Source of the DNA: Acidimicrobiaceae bacterium
GTDB lineage: Bacteria; Actinomycetota; Acidimicrobiia; Acidimicrobiales; RAAP-2
NCBI GenBank assembly: GCA_003153575.1
Contig: PLZW01000032.1
Span: 1-64,000 of the forward strand
Length of the DNA: 64,000 nt
Reading direction: 5' to 3'
In this document: positions 16,320-25,051 of the stretch, piece after piece
Position numbering within the stretch: the first letter of the stretch is position 1
Layout: every line of letters starts with the position of its first letter
Position numbers and translations under genes: made by a program
The notes under the pieces: generated by a model
The model's input: only the letters and a program-made list of their open reading frames with translations
What the model was told of the DNA's origin: nothing
Databases searched by the model: none

Positions 16320-16912
16320 GCGCCGTCCGCCTTGGCCCGGGCGATGAGCTGGTCGAGGTCGTCGGCCGTCACAGGGGCGACGATGTAGGCCACCATGCGG
16401 CCGTCGGGGGCGATGAGGAAGGTCGAAGGCGGGCCCCGGACCCCGTAGCTGAGGGCCAGGTTCCCCTGCGGGTCGGCCAGCGTGGGCCAGTTCGCCCCCA
16501 GCATCGCCTGGTAGGAGCGGGCGGCCGACGGGGTGTCGTTGAACACCACGCTGACCAGGCGTGCGTCACCGGACTGCTGGTGCTCGAACGCGAACTTCAC
16601 CAGGTCGGGTCCCTCGGACCGACATGGCTGGCACCAGTCGGCGAAGAAGTTGACCACCACAAACGCGCCCGGGACCTTCGGCAGCGCGAACTTCTGGCCG
16701 TCCAAGGTCAGCCCGCCGATCGGCGGCGCCATCTTGCCGAGCAGCGGGCTCTGGATCTCCGACACCATCGCCGGGGGCCGGGTGGCGAGCACGGCGATCA
16801 GGCCGGCAGCGGCCACCAGCACGATGACGCCCACCCACCGGGCGGTGTGCCGGGCCGGTGGCTGAGGGCCGGGAGGAGCCGGAGGATCCACGGGTGCGGC
16901 CACGTCGGTCAC
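16316..16912 (-). CDS. ccmG: Thioredoxin-like protein CcmG/DsbE
   Basis: A 198-residue membrane-anchored thiol:disulfide oxidoreductase. A Pro-rich cytoplasmic tail and one membrane helix (about 25-45) lead to a thioredoxin fold with the active site DWCQPC and the cis-Pro region GPPSTFLIAPDG. It passes electrons, probably from the CcdA homologue at 22184-23110, to CcmH or apocytochrome c outside the membrane. It overlaps ccmF upstream and ccmH downstream by 4 bases each. Confidence 0.9.
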   Translation of the reverse strand: MTDVAAPVDPPAPPGPQPPARHTARWVGVIVLVAAAGLIAVLATRPPAMVSEIQSPLLGKMAPPIGGLTLDGQKFALPKVPGAFVVVNFFADWCQPCRSEGPDLVKFAFEHQQSGDARLVSVVFNDTPSAARSYQAMLGANWPTLADPQGNLALSYGVRGPPSTFLIAPDGRMVAYIVAPVTADDLDQLIARAKADGA

Positions 16913-19026
16913 GTCGACTCCCCCGCCCCTACGGGGAGGCGCTCGGCCGGCGGCGGCGTCGGCACGGCATCTACGGGGTCAGCGGCATCTGCGGCATCGG
17001 ATGCGATCGGCGGCGCGGTCCCTTCGACCGGAGTGGACACCGGGTCGGTGGGCCGGCGGCGGCGCCCGGGTATGGCCGACAGGACCGACCCCAGCCCGAT
17101 GAGTCCGGCGCCGACCCACAGCCACATGACGAGCGGCTGCTCGACCACGTCGAAGGCCCACACGATGTTGCGGCCCGTTGCGCCGCTGTTGTTGGGGATG
17201 GAGGCGATCGTCAGGTAGAGGTCGTCGCGCCAGCCGGAGTCGATGGCCGGCGTACCCACAGTGGAGGTCCCGGCGCCGAACTGGCTGAGGGCCGGGAAGA
17301 ACTGGCCGCCGCCGTCCACCCGCAAGATGGCTTCGAACGACGAGTGCGACGGCGACGTGACCACCCTGGTGCCCTCGAACTCCACCGTGTGGCCGGCGAA
17401 CGAGGCGGTCTGGCCCTGGGTCAGGTGCAGCCGTCCCCGTTGCAGGTAGGACGTGGCCGCGGCCAGTCCGATGGCCACGACGACCACCCCGATGTGGACG
17501 ACCATCCCCCCGTTGGCCCTGCCCACGAATCCCCGCCACCCGGAGAGGACGGCCCGGGCCGGCGCGGCGCCGGTCGCCCGGGCGGCCCGGTGGGCACCGC
17601 GCACCGAGAGCACCAGGGATCGGCCCGCCGAGGCGGCGGCGAAGGCTCCGAGGCCGAATGCCAGCAGCGGCTCCACCCCGTGGACACCGGCCAGCACGCA
17701 CACCACCACCACCAGGACGCCCAGGGCGGCAGGCACCGCCAGTCGCCCCCGCATCACGTCGATGGTTGACTTCCGCCATGGGAGGGCGGGGGCGACGGCC
17801 ATGAGGAACAGCAGCGCCAGGCCGACCGGCACGAAGAAGCGGTTGAAGTAGGGGGCGCCCACCCCCACCTGGGTCCCATGGTTGAGGGCCTCGTAGAGGA
17901 GCGGGAAGACCGTGCCCAACAGGACCACGAAGGCGAAGCCCACGAACAGCAGATTGTTGGCCAGGAAGGCCCCTTCTCGGCTGATCGGCGAGTCGATCCC
18001 TCCGGGCGACCGGAGCCGGTCCCCCCGCCAGGCGATGAGGCCCACCCCGGTGAAGAGCACCGCGCCGAAGAAGCCGAGCAGCAACGGACCGAGGGTCGAC
18101 TCCGAGAACGAGTGGACCGACTGGAGGACCCCGGACCGGGTCAGGAATGTGCCGAGGATGGTCAGGCTGAACGCCGCCACCACGAGGGACAGATTCCAGA
18201 TCCGCAGCAGCCCCCGGCGCTGCTGGACCATCACCGAGTGGAGGTACGCCGTCCCCACCAACCAGGGCAGGAGCGCGGCGTTCTCCACCGGGTCCCAGCC
18301 CCAGAAGCCGCCCCAACCGAGCACCTGGTAGGACCACCAGGCGCCGAGCAGGATCCCCATGGACAAGAAGGCCCAGGCGAACAAGGTCCACCGCCGGGTC
18401 TCCCCCTGCCAGTCCTCGTCCAGGCGGCCCGTGATCAGCGAGGCGACGGCGAAGGCGAACGGAAGGGTGAAGCCGACCAGTCCCAGGTAGAGCATGGGTG
18501 GGTGGATCAGGACCAGCGGATTGTCCTGCAGGAGCGAGTTGGGTCCCGGCCCGTTGGGCGGGACCGCTCCGACCACGTGGGCGAAGGGGTCGGCCGGGCC
18601 GAGCATCAGACCGAAGAAGAAGGCGGCCACCACGTAGACGACCAAGGTCGCCCAGGCCACCAGCTCATCGGCGGCTCGAGCCCGGAAGCGCCAGACCATG
18701 GCGGTGGCGTAGCCACCCAGCACCACACCCCACAGCAGGATCGACCCGGCCAGGGCCGACCAGAGACCGGTGAACGAGTAGAGCCACGGGGTGGAGCGGC
18801 TGTTGTTGGCGGCCACGTAGGCGAGTGAGAAGTCGTGGGTGAGAAGGGCGTGCTCCATGGCGACCAGGGCGACGACCCCACCGAGCAGGATGACCGGTGC
18901 GTAGAGGCGCCCCCCGCGAAGTTGGCCCGGGCGACCGCGCACCAGGCCGACCACCAGCACGACGATGCCTACGACCGCGGCGGCAAATCCGAGTAGGACC
19001 CCGGTATGCCCGAGGGTGCCGTTCAC
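16909..19026 (-). CDS. ccmF: Heme lyase CcmF
   Basis: A 705-residue polytopic membrane protein, with about 13-15 hydrophobic segments. The WWD heme-handling motif WGGFWGWDPVENAALLPWL is intact, and conserved surroundings such as PPMLYLG and LGTFLTRSGVLQSVHSF match the family. CcmF ligates heme to apocytochrome c together with CcmH. The length is in or slightly above the usual range because of a Pro/Ala-rich C-terminal tail. It is part of the minus-strand ccm operon, 40 bases after ccmE. Confidence 0.95.
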   Translation of the reverse strand: MNGTLGHTGVLLGFAAAVVGIVVLVVGLVRGRPGQLRGGRLYAPVILLGGVVALVAMEHALLTHDFSLAYVAANNSRSTPWLYSFTGLWSALAGSILLWGVVLGGYATAMVWRFRARAADELVAWATLVVYVVAAFFFGLMLGPADPFAHVVGAVPPNGPGPNSLLQDNPLVLIHPPMLYLGLVGFTLPFAFAVASLITGRLDEDWQGETRRWTLFAWAFLSMGILLGAWWSYQVLGWGGFWGWDPVENAALLPWLVGTAYLHSVMVQQRRGLLRIWNLSLVVAAFSLTILGTFLTRSGVLQSVHSFSESTLGPLLLGFFGAVLFTGVGLIAWRGDRLRSPGGIDSPISREGAFLANNLLFVGFAFVVLLGTVFPLLYEALNHGTQVGVGAPYFNRFFVPVGLALLFLMAVAPALPWRKSTIDVMRGRLAVPAALGVLVVVVCVLAGVHGVEPLLAFGLGAFAAASAGRSLVLSVRGAHRAARATGAAPARAVLSGWRGFVGRANGGMVVHIGVVVVAIGLAAATSYLQRGRLHLTQGQTASFAGHTVEFEGTRVVTSPSHSSFEAILRVDGGGQFFPALSQFGAGTSTVGTPAIDSGWRDDLYLTIASIPNNSGATGRNIVWAFDVVEQPLVMWLWVGAGLIGLGSVLSAIPGRRRRPTDPVSTPVEGTAPPIASDAADAADPVDAVPTPPPAERLPVGAGEST

Positions 19027-19066
19027 CGCGGGCCGCGGTCGGACGCGGGACGGGGCGGGGCGTCCC

Positions 19067-19573
19067 TCACCGCTTGGACCCGTTCGGTGCCGTCACCCGG
19101 GACGGGTGCTGGGCGATGTAGGTCGAGGAGTGTTTGACCAGGATCTGGTCGGATACGAACGTGTTTCCCTGGAAGTGGCCCACGGCGATCACCGGGATGT
19201 CGGGCTGGAACAGTTCGGGCGGGCTCGAGCTGTTGTGCACGGCGAGGCGGACCGCACCGGAGGTGACGACGAAGTCCACACCATCGGGCGTCGGGTGGAT
19301 CGACCCGGGGGCCACGACGCCTTCCAAGTTGATGGTGCGGTCCCCGAGCGTGGCCTTCTGGGCGACGGCCTGGTCGGCCGGCAGGTAGAAGTCGAGGGCC
19401 GAGCCGAGGCCCTTCACGAGGAGGAAGGCAAGGGCACCGGCCAGCACCAGGCCCACCACCACGTACCGGGCGGTGGGCTTCTTGGCAACCGTGGCCGGGC
19501 GGGGAGAGGGGGGCGGGCCGGCATCGGAGGCGGTCCCGGTCGACGGCGGGCTGGCCGGGGGGGCGGTGGTCAC
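19067..19573 (-). CDS. ccmE: Heme chaperone CcmE
   Basis: A 168-residue protein with a Pro/Ala-rich N-terminal tail, one membrane helix (about 37-55) and an OB-fold domain. Its KHSSTY segment near residue 150 supplies the HxxxY motif whose His binds heme covalently in CcmE. It carries heme from CcmC to CcmF. The GTG at 19573 overlaps the ccmD stop codon (GTGA). A longer frame shifted by one base overlaps it but is a shadow. Confidence 0.92.
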   Translation of the reverse strand: MTTAPPASPPSTGTASDAGPPPSPRPATVAKKPTARYVVVGLVLAGALAFLLVKGLGSALDFYLPADQAVAQKATLGDRTINLEGVVAPGSIHPTPDGVDFVVTSGAVRLAVHNSSSPPELFQPDIPVIAVGHFQGNTFVSDQILVKHSSTYIAQHPSRVTAPNGSKR

Positions 19574-19725
19574 CGGGCGGCCTCGGAGGCGGGAACGGTG
19601 TCCGGCGGGTGTCCGACGGCCCGCTCGACGTCCCGGGCCAGCCGGTGGCGGCGCCAGACCAACAGGACGGCGTAGAGGGCCAGAACGGCCAGAACGAAAA
19701 CATAGCCGGCGATGATGTAGCGCAT
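19570..19725 (-). CDS. ccmD: Small membrane protein CcmD
   Basis: A 51-residue ORF placed exactly between ccmC and ccmE. It has one hydrophobic segment (YIIAGYVFVLAVLALYAVLL), a WRRHRLARD basic patch and a short polar tail, the layout of CcmD. CcmD helps release holo-CcmE from CcmABC. Its ATG at 19725 overlaps the ccmC stop (TGATG) and its stop overlaps the ccmE start (GTGA), so it is embedded by translational coupling. Very short genes like this are easily missed. Confidence 0.87.
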   Translation of the reverse strand: MRYIIAGYVFVLAVLALYAVLLVWRRHRLARDVERAVGHPPDTVPASEAAR

Positions 19726-20633
19726 CAGGCCATCCCGACCCGGTCGCCGGTCGGTCCCTCGCCGGACGGTCCCTCGCCGGACGGACCGTTGCCCGGTCCT
19801 GCGCCCGGGTCAGTGCCGCTCGACCCTGCGCCCTCGGACTGGCGCTCGGCCAGGGCGAAATCGAGCTCGTTGGCGGCCAGCCAGTCCTCGAGGACGCCGA
19901 CCCGGTAGCGGACGAGCAGCATCCACACGAAGGCCAGGGTCAGGGCGAGGAAGCCGAGCAGCAACGTCCAGGCCATCGATCCGTGGATCTTCAGCTTGAG
20001 CCCCGGGTTGAGCACGGTGGCCCCCTGGTGGAGTGTGTTCCACCAGTTGACCGAAAAGTGGACGAGCGGGATGTCGATGGCCGCGAACAGGGCGACGAAT
20101 GCACTGCGGCGGGCCCGCACCTCCGGCTCCGCGGGGATCCGCCGCAGGGCCAGGTAGCCGAGGAACAGCACGAGGAGCACGGCGGTGAGGGTGAGTCGGG
20201 CGTCCCATGCCCACCACACGCCCCACGTCGGCTTGCCCCAGATGGAGCCCGACACCAGGGTGCAGATGTTGAAGACCACGCCGACCTCGACGGCGGCGGC
20301 GGCCAGGCGGTCCCAGAACAACGAGCGGGTCCGGGGCCACAGGTAGAGGAGGCTCGACACCGCGGCCAGGCCGAACGCCAGGTAGAGGGCCACCCAGGCC
20401 ACGCCCGGGTGGATGTAGACGAGGCGGACGAGGTCGCCCTGGACCTTGTCGGGAGGGGTGACCCAGAGGCCGAGCCACACGGTGGCGGCGATGCCGACCA
20501 GGGCGGTCACGCCGATGACCCGCTCGACCAGCTTCGAGCGGGACGACTGGACGGGCGGCGGGTCCACCCGTGCGTCCGGGACGGGTGCTGCGGGCGGACC
20601 GGACACCGGAAGGGCGGTCAGGTCGCTTGTCAT
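19725..20633 (-). CDS. ccmC: Heme exporter/handling protein CcmC
   Basis: A 302-residue protein with six membrane helices. The WWD-type motif WGVWWAWDARLTLT binds heme for transfer to CcmE, and conserved histidines occur in VYIHPGVAW and HFSVNWWNTLHQ. The N-terminal ~40 residues and the C-terminal ~60 (Gly/Ser/Pro-rich, containing a 15-bp tandem repeat) are extra. The frame is open upstream to 20918 but the protein starts at the ATG at 20633, which overlaps the ccmB stop (ATGA). Confidence 0.93.
   Translation of the reverse strand: MTSDLTALPVSGPPAAPVPDARVDPPPVQSSRSKLVERVIGVTALVGIAATVWLGLWVTPPDKVQGDLVRLVYIHPGVAWVALYLAFGLAAVSSLLYLWPRTRSLFWDRLAAAAVEVGVVFNICTLVSGSIWGKPTWGVWWAWDARLTLTAVLLVLFLGYLALRRIPAEPEVRARRSAFVALFAAIDIPLVHFSVNWWNTLHQGATVLNPGLKLKIHGSMAWTLLLGFLALTLAFVWMLLVRYRVGVLEDWLAANELDFALAERQSEGAGSSGTDPGAGPGNGPSGEGPSGEGPTGDRVGMA
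19752..19781. repeat. 15-bp tandem repeat inside ccmC 3' end
   Basis: Two exact copies of CGGTCCCTCGCCGGA in frame, encoding GEGPS/GEGPT-type repeats in the disordered CcmC tail. Confidence 0.75.
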
Positions 20634-21301
20634 GCCGTCTCCTGGATGGGCCCGAACAGGACCACGCCCACGGCCAGGTACACGGCGTCGAACACGACCA
20701 GCAGCCGCAGCCACTGCAGGCCCGAAGCCGGGGTCCCGCCAGCCATGGCGGCCTGCCAGATGCGGGTGCCGGCCAGCAGAACCGGGGCGGCGATCGGGAG
20801 CAGCAGGAACGGGAGCAGCGTCTCGCGGACCCGCAGTCCCGACGAGAGGGCGCCGTACAGGGTGCCGGTGGCGGCCAGGCCGACGGTGCCGAGCACGCAC
20901 GACACCACGATCATCCACGGCACCTCGATCCGGGCCCCGTACAGAAGCACCACGCCGGCCGCCAGGAGGACCTCCAGGACGATCAGCTGGGCGGCCACCG
21001 CCACCGCCTTGCCCAGGTAGAGCCCGGCCGGATCGATGCCCGAGAGGCGCAGGCCGTCACGGGCGCCGTCGGAGGACTCCACCGACACGCTGCGCTGGAT
21101 GGCCAGCACCGTGCAGAACAGGACGGCCACCCAGAAGAGCCCGGGGGCGCCCTTGGCCATCACCTGGCGGTCCGGGCCGAGGGCGAAGGCGAACAGGACC
21201 AGGGCCACGATCCCGAACGGGGCGACCTGGGACAGCGCCACCCGGGAGCGGCCCTCGATGCGGAGGTCCTTGCCCGCCACCAGGGCCGCGTCACGCCACA
21301 T
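20630..21301 (-). CDS. ccmB: Heme ABC exporter permease CcmB
   Basis: A 223-residue six-helix permease of the CcmAB complex that helps release heme-loaded CcmE. WRDAALVAGKDLRIEGRSR at the N terminus and ESSDGARDGLRLSGIDP are typical. Two starts are possible. The ATG at 21301 overlaps ccmA by 11 bases and gives the usual length; a GTG at 21331 would add 10 residues. Both lie inside the end of ccmA, consistent with coupled translation. Confidence 0.9.
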   Translation of the reverse strand: MWRDAALVAGKDLRIEGRSRVALSQVAPFGIVALVLFAFALGPDRQVMAKGAPGLFWVAVLFCTVLAIQRSVSVESSDGARDGLRLSGIDPAGLYLGKAVAVAAQLIVLEVLLAAGVVLLYGARIEVPWMIVVSCVLGTVGLAATGTLYGALSSGLRVRETLLPFLLLPIAAPVLLAGTRIWQAAMAGGTPASGLQWLRLLVVFDAVYLAVGVVLFGPIQETA

Positions 21302-22058
21302 GGGCCACCCGTCCGTCCTCACGTGCCGCACCCGGGACGTCGGGGGCTATTCCAGGCGCCACCGATGGTGCCTTCGTAGTGGATGGCGGGACGAGAGACC
21401 GCTCGGCCGTCACGCGCCCTCCTGTCATGGTCACGGCACGGGCCGCCAGCTCCTCGACCGGCCCCGACTCGTGGCTGGCGATGAGCACGGTCACCCCGGC
21501 AGCTGCGGCCTCGAGGACGGCCTGGTCGAGCAAGGTCCGGGCGGCGGCGTCCAGGCCGGCGTGGGGCTCGTCGAGCAGCCACACCTCGGGCCAGCGGGCG
21601 GTCAGGACGGCCAGGGCCACCCGGCGGCGCTGGCCCGCCGAAAGCTTGCCGGCCGGAGTCTTGGCCAGGCGCCCGACAAGGCCCCACCGCTCGCAGGCCG
21701 GGTCGATCCGGGAGGTGTCGCCCCCCGCGGCGCGCACGGCGAAACGCACGTTCTCGATGACGGTGAGATCGTCGTAGAGGTGCGAGTCGTGGGACAGGAG
21801 TCCCACCCGGCGACGCACCGTCGTCCTGTTGCGGGCCGGATCGAGTCCGAGCACCGACAGTCGGCCCGAGGCCAGGGGCACCAGGCCGGCGCACACCCGC
21901 AGAAGGCTGGTCTTGCCGGCGCCGTTCGGGCCTTCCACCAGGACCGTCTCCCCCACGGCCACTTCGAGGTCGACCCCGGCCAGGAGCGGGAACCGACCCG
22001 AGAGCGCGACCGCGCCGCGGAGGGAGACTGCAGAGGAGGGGAGAGCAGCGGGGGCCAT
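21291..22058 (-). CDS. ccmA: Heme ABC exporter ATP-binding protein CcmA
   Basis: A 255-residue ABC ATPase. Walker A is GPNGAGKTSLL, the Q-loop region is LLSHDSHLYDDLT, the signature is KLSAGQRRRVAL, Walker B is VWLLDEPHAGLD, and the switch His is in ASHESG. It energises CcmB. The C-terminal ~35 residues are low-complexity. It leads the ccm operon: a TAGCAT hexamer at 22071-22076 lies 12 bases before the ATG and may be its -10 element. Confidence 0.92.
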   Translation of the reverse strand: MAPAALPSSAVSLRGAVALSGRFPLLAGVDLEVAVGETVLVEGPNGAGKTSLLRVCAGLVPLASGRLSVLGLDPARNRTTVRRRVGLLSHDSHLYDDLTVIENVRFAVRAAGGDTSRIDPACERWGLVGRLAKTPAGKLSAGQRRRVALAVLTARWPEVWLLDEPHAGLDAAARTLLDQAVLEAAAAGVTVLIASHESGPVEELAARAVTMTGGRVTAERSLVPPSTTKAPSVAPGIAPDVPGAAREDGRVAHVA

Positions 22059-22183
22059 GGGCTGCCGTCAATGCTACGGGGGCGGGCGGGCCGTAGCCAG
22101 ACGGGGGGCAGGCCCTGGTCCGGGCCCCCCCGGCACGACCGGCCAAGCCCCGGGGCCACACATCCGGCCCGGCAGGCCCGGCG

Positions 22184-23110
22184 TCAGCTGGTCGACAGCC
22201 GGTTCAGGTGCAGGTCACGGAGCCAGGTGGAGATGTGGGCCGACACGATGCCGACGTTGTGGGTCAGGAGCAGGAGCCCGAAGGCGATCAGGATGGCCCC
22301 GCCGACCAGGTCGACGATGCGCAGACGGCCCTTGACCCGTGCAAGCAGGTCGGTCATCCGGCCGAAAGCCAGGCCACTGAGCAGGAACGGGACCCCGAGG
22401 CCGATCGAGTAGGCGAGCAGGAGGGCGATGCCCCCGGTGGCCGAGCCCCCGTTGCCGGCCGCCAGGGCCAGGACGCTGCCGAGAACCGGGCCGATGCAGG
22501 GCGTCCAGGCGAAGGCGAAGGCCATGCCCATGACCGGCGGGGCCCAGGCGCCGAGTGCCGAGGGCCGGACGATGAACCGCTTCTCGCCGGCCAGGGCCAT
22601 GGGCAGGGTGACCCCGAGGGTCATAGCCACCAGGACGGCGCCGAACAGCACGATCAGGACGCCCGAGACCACCTCGAGGGCCTGCTGGTGGGTGAGGAAG
22701 AGCCGGCCGATCGACGAGGCGGTGGCTCCCAGGATGGTGAACACCACCGTGAACCCGGCGATGAAGGCCAGGATGCCCCGGAGCAGCCGGCCGCGCTGGC
22801 GCCGCAGCATGTCCGGGTCGGGACCGGCCGGGGCGACGTCGGACCGGTCGGCCAGGCCGGCGGCAGGCCCGCCACCGCCGACGGTCACCGGACGGGCCAC
22901 CGCGACAGCCGCGGCCACCGGCACAGACGCAGGCGCCGCCACGGCGTCGTTGCCGAGGGCCGACAGTTCGGCGGCCGTGAGCCCGGACACCATCGACAGG
23001 TAGGCCGGCACCAGCGGCAGCACGCACGGTGACAGGAACGAGAGCATCCCGGCCCCGAAGGCCACGAGGAGGCCGAGCGGATCGGCGTGGACCGCGGCCA
23101 GCCCGGCCAT
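22184..23110 (-). CDS. ccdA: Thiol-disulfide transmembrane protein CcdA/DsbD-like
   Basis: A 308-residue polytopic protein that moves reducing power across the membrane to CcmG and CcmH. The conserved cysteines are in FLSPCVLPLVPAYL (about residue 29) and FAWTPCIGPVLG, the usual CcdA pair. A long Ala/Pro/Val-rich loop of ~60 residues after helix 1 is an insertion relative to short CcdA. The ATG at 23110 is preferred over a TTG at 23116. It lies 9 bases after gmd and 125 bases before ccmA. Confidence 0.88.
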   Translation of the reverse strand: MAGLAAVHADPLGLLVAFGAGMLSFLSPCVLPLVPAYLSMVSGLTAAELSALGNDAVAAPASVPVAAAVAVARPVTVGGGGPAAGLADRSDVAPAGPDPDMLRRQRGRLLRGILAFIAGFTVVFTILGATASSIGRLFLTHQQALEVVSGVLIVLFGAVLVAMTLGVTLPMALAGEKRFIVRPSALGAWAPPVMGMAFAFAWTPCIGPVLGSVLALAAGNGGSATGGIALLLAYSIGLGVPFLLSGLAFGRMTDLLARVKGRLRIVDLVGGAILIAFGLLLLTHNVGIVSAHISTWLRDLHLNRLSTS

Positions 23111-23119
23111 GACCAACCG

Positions 23120-24091
23120 TCAGCCCCGCTGGCTCTTCACCAGGGCCAGGTCGGCCTCGACCATCATCTGGACCAGTCGGGCGAAGTCGACGTCGCGGTG
23201 CCAACCGAGGGTCTTCTCGGCCTTGGCCGGATCGCCCACCAGGAGGTCGACCTCGGCCGGACGCAGGAAGCGCTCGTCGATGGTGACGTACTTCTCCCAG
23301 TCGAGGTCGGCGGCGGAGAAGGACAGCTCCACCAGCTCCTTCACCGAGTGGGTCTCGCCCGTCGCCACCACGTAGTCGTCCGGGTGGTCCTGCTGGAGCA
23401 TCATCCACATGGCCCGCACGTAGTCGGCGGCGAAGCCCCAGTCGCGCTGTGCGTCGAGATTGCCGAGGGCCAGGTTCTTGTCGATGCCGGCCGCGATGCG
23501 GGCCACGCCGTGGGTCACCTTGCGGGTCACGAACTCGAGGCCGCGACGGGGGGACTCGTGGTTGAACAGAATGCCCGACGAGGCGTGCAGGTCGTAGCTC
23601 TCGCGGTAGTTGACGGTGATCCAGTGGCCGTAGACCTTGGCCACTCCGTAGGGGCTCCGCGGGTAGAAGGGGGTCGACTCGACCTGGGGGACCTCCTGGA
23701 CCTTGCCGAACATCTCCGAGGAACTTGCCTGGTAGAAGCGGATCTCCGGGTCGACGGTACGGATGGCGTCGAGGACGCGGGTCACGCCGAGGGCCGTTGT
23801 CTCCCCGGTCAGCACGGGCTGGTTCCACGAGGTCTGGACGAAGGACTGGGCGGCCAGGTTGTAGACCTCCTGGGGCCGGTTCTCCTTCAGGATGTTGATC
23901 ATCGACACCTCGTCGAGGAGGTCGCCGGCGACCAGGGTGATCCTGTCCTGGATGTGGGCGATGCGCTCGAAGTTGATGGTGCTCGAGCGGCGGACCATCC
24001 CACACACCTCGTAGCCCTGGTCGAGCAGGAACTCTGCCAGGTAGGAGCCGTCCTGACCCGTGACGCCGGTGATCAGTGCTCGTTTCGACAT
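23120..24091 (-). CDS. gmd: GDP-mannose 4,6-dehydratase
   Basis: A 323-residue short-chain dehydrogenase that converts GDP-mannose to GDP-4-keto-6-deoxymannose for deoxyhexose synthesis. [19 protein letters not shown] is the NAD(P) motif; QASSSEMFG and [15 protein letters not shown] supply the Ser/Thr, Tyr and Lys catalytic residues; FNHESPRRG follows, as in Gmd. The ATG at 24091 is preceded by GAGGAG. A GDP-fucose or GDP-rhamnose synthase is not in view. Its position ahead of ccdA looks fortuitous, though co-transcription is likely. Confidence 0.93.
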   Translation of the reverse strand: MSKRALITGVTGQDGSYLAEFLLDQGYEVCGMVRRSSTINFERIAHIQDRITLVAGDLLDEVSMINILKENRPQEVYNLAAQSFVQTSWNQPVLTGETTALGVTRVLDAIRTVDPEIRFYQASSSEMFGKVQEVPQVESTPFYPRSPYGVAKVYGHWITVNYRESYDLHASSGILFNHESPRRGLEFVTRKVTHGVARIAAGIDKNLALGNLDAQRDWGFAADYVRAMWMMLQQDHPDDYVVATGETHSVKELVELSFSAADLDWEKYVTIDERFLRPAEVDLLVGDPAKAEKTLGWHRDVDFARLVQMMVEADLALVKSQRG

Positions 24092-24136
24092 GCTGTGGGT
24101 GCTCCTCGGGATCTGGTCGTGGGTGCTGGTGTCTGG

Positions 24137-24985
24137 TCAGGCCATGCCGTCGCCGTCCGTCGCCACCTGCCACGACGGGGGGCGCTTCTCCGCGAATGCG
24201 GTGATCCCCTCCCTCGCCTCGGCCGTCTGACTGGTGAGCGTCAGCATGGCGTGGAGGTACGGCAGGGCCTCGGAGGCCGCTGAGTCGATGACAGCGTAGA
24301 ACGAATCGCGGCCCAGCTTCGTCACCCCAGGAGGCTTGGAGGCCAGGACGGCGGCCAGTTCGGCCACGGCGGCGTTGAGCCCGACGTCGGGCACCACCCG
24401 GGTCACGAACCCGATCCGGTCGGCCTCCTCCGCCCCCACCACGCGGCTGGTCAGCATGAGCTCCAGGGCCTTCTTCGGGGGCATCGAGCGCAGGAGGGAG
24501 ACCGTCACCATGTAGGGCCACAGCCCGACATTGAGCTCCGGGGCGCCGAAGCGGGCGCTCTCGGCGGCGATGACCATGTCGCAGGCCAGGGCGAGACCGA
24601 AGCCGCCGGCCATGGCCCAACCCTGGACCCGGGCCACGGTCGGCTTGCCGAGCGCCCACATCTCCTCGAACAGCGCAGCCAGCCAGCCCCGGGCCAGGTG
24701 GTGGTCGAAGTACTCGTCCGACAGCCCACCGGAGTCCGCCGGCACCATGCCCGACAGGTCAGCCCCGGCACAGAAGGCCTGGTCGCCGGCTCCGGTCAGG
24801 ACCACCACCCGGACCGCAGGGTCGACCTTGGCCCGGGCCAGCTCGCGGCGCAGACCGGCGATGACGTCCCACGTCATGGCGTTGCGCCGCTCGGGACGGT
24901 TGATGGTCAAGGTGAGGACCGGGCCGTCGCGCACCGCCAACAGGTCGGCGCTGGTCTCGGGTCGGATGGCGGCGTCGTCGGGCAC
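24137..24985 (-). CDS. Enoyl-CoA hydratase/isomerase family protein
   Basis: A 282-residue crotonase-fold protein, hydrating or isomerising an acyl-CoA. LTINRPERRNAM, the oxyanion-hole segment AFCAGADLSGM, and MAGGFGLALACDMVIAAESARFGAPEL are the family core. In the second catalytic region the glutamate is in FGAPELNVGLWP. The frame continues far upstream, but the GTG at 24985 lies 6 bases after TACCGT and just before the family's start. It is downstream of nothing on this strand, so it is a single leaderless gene divergent from the glycosyltransferase. Confidence 0.85.
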   Translation of the reverse strand: MPDDAAIRPETSADLLAVRDGPVLTLTINRPERRNAMTWDVIAGLRRELARAKVDPAVRVVVLTGAGDQAFCAGADLSGMVPADSGGLSDEYFDHHLARGWLAALFEEMWALGKPTVARVQGWAMAGGFGLALACDMVIAAESARFGAPELNVGLWPYMVTVSLLRSMPPKKALELMLTSRVVGAEEADRIGFVTRVVPDVGLNAAVAELAAVLASKPPGVTKLGRDSFYAVIDSAASEALPYLHAMLTLTSQTAEAREGITAFAEKRPPSWQVATDGDGMA

Positions 24986-24991
24986 GCCCCG

Positions 24992-24997
24992 ACGGTA
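24992..24997 (-). promoter_or_regulatory. -10 element, leaderless start of enoyl-CoA hydratase
   Basis: TACCGT on the minus strand, 6 bases, then GTG at 24985. Confidence 0.5.
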
Positions 24998-25039
24998 CCC
25001 CGACCGGGCCGGGCCGGTCGCTTCCGCGGGCGCCACCAT

Positions 25040-25045
25040 TACGGT
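25040..25045 (+). promoter_or_regulatory. -10 element upstream of glycosyltransferase
   Basis: TACGGT, then 6 bases, then ATC at 25052. The spacing is that of the leaderless genes in this window, but the codon that follows is a rare initiator. Confidence 0.4.
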
Positions 25046-25051
25046 GACGCC

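Noticed and set aside
24698-25051. Extension of the glycosyltransferase frame with an ATG at 24698
   Set aside because: It is antisense to the enoyl-CoA hydratase and its residues do not look like a glycosyltransferase.
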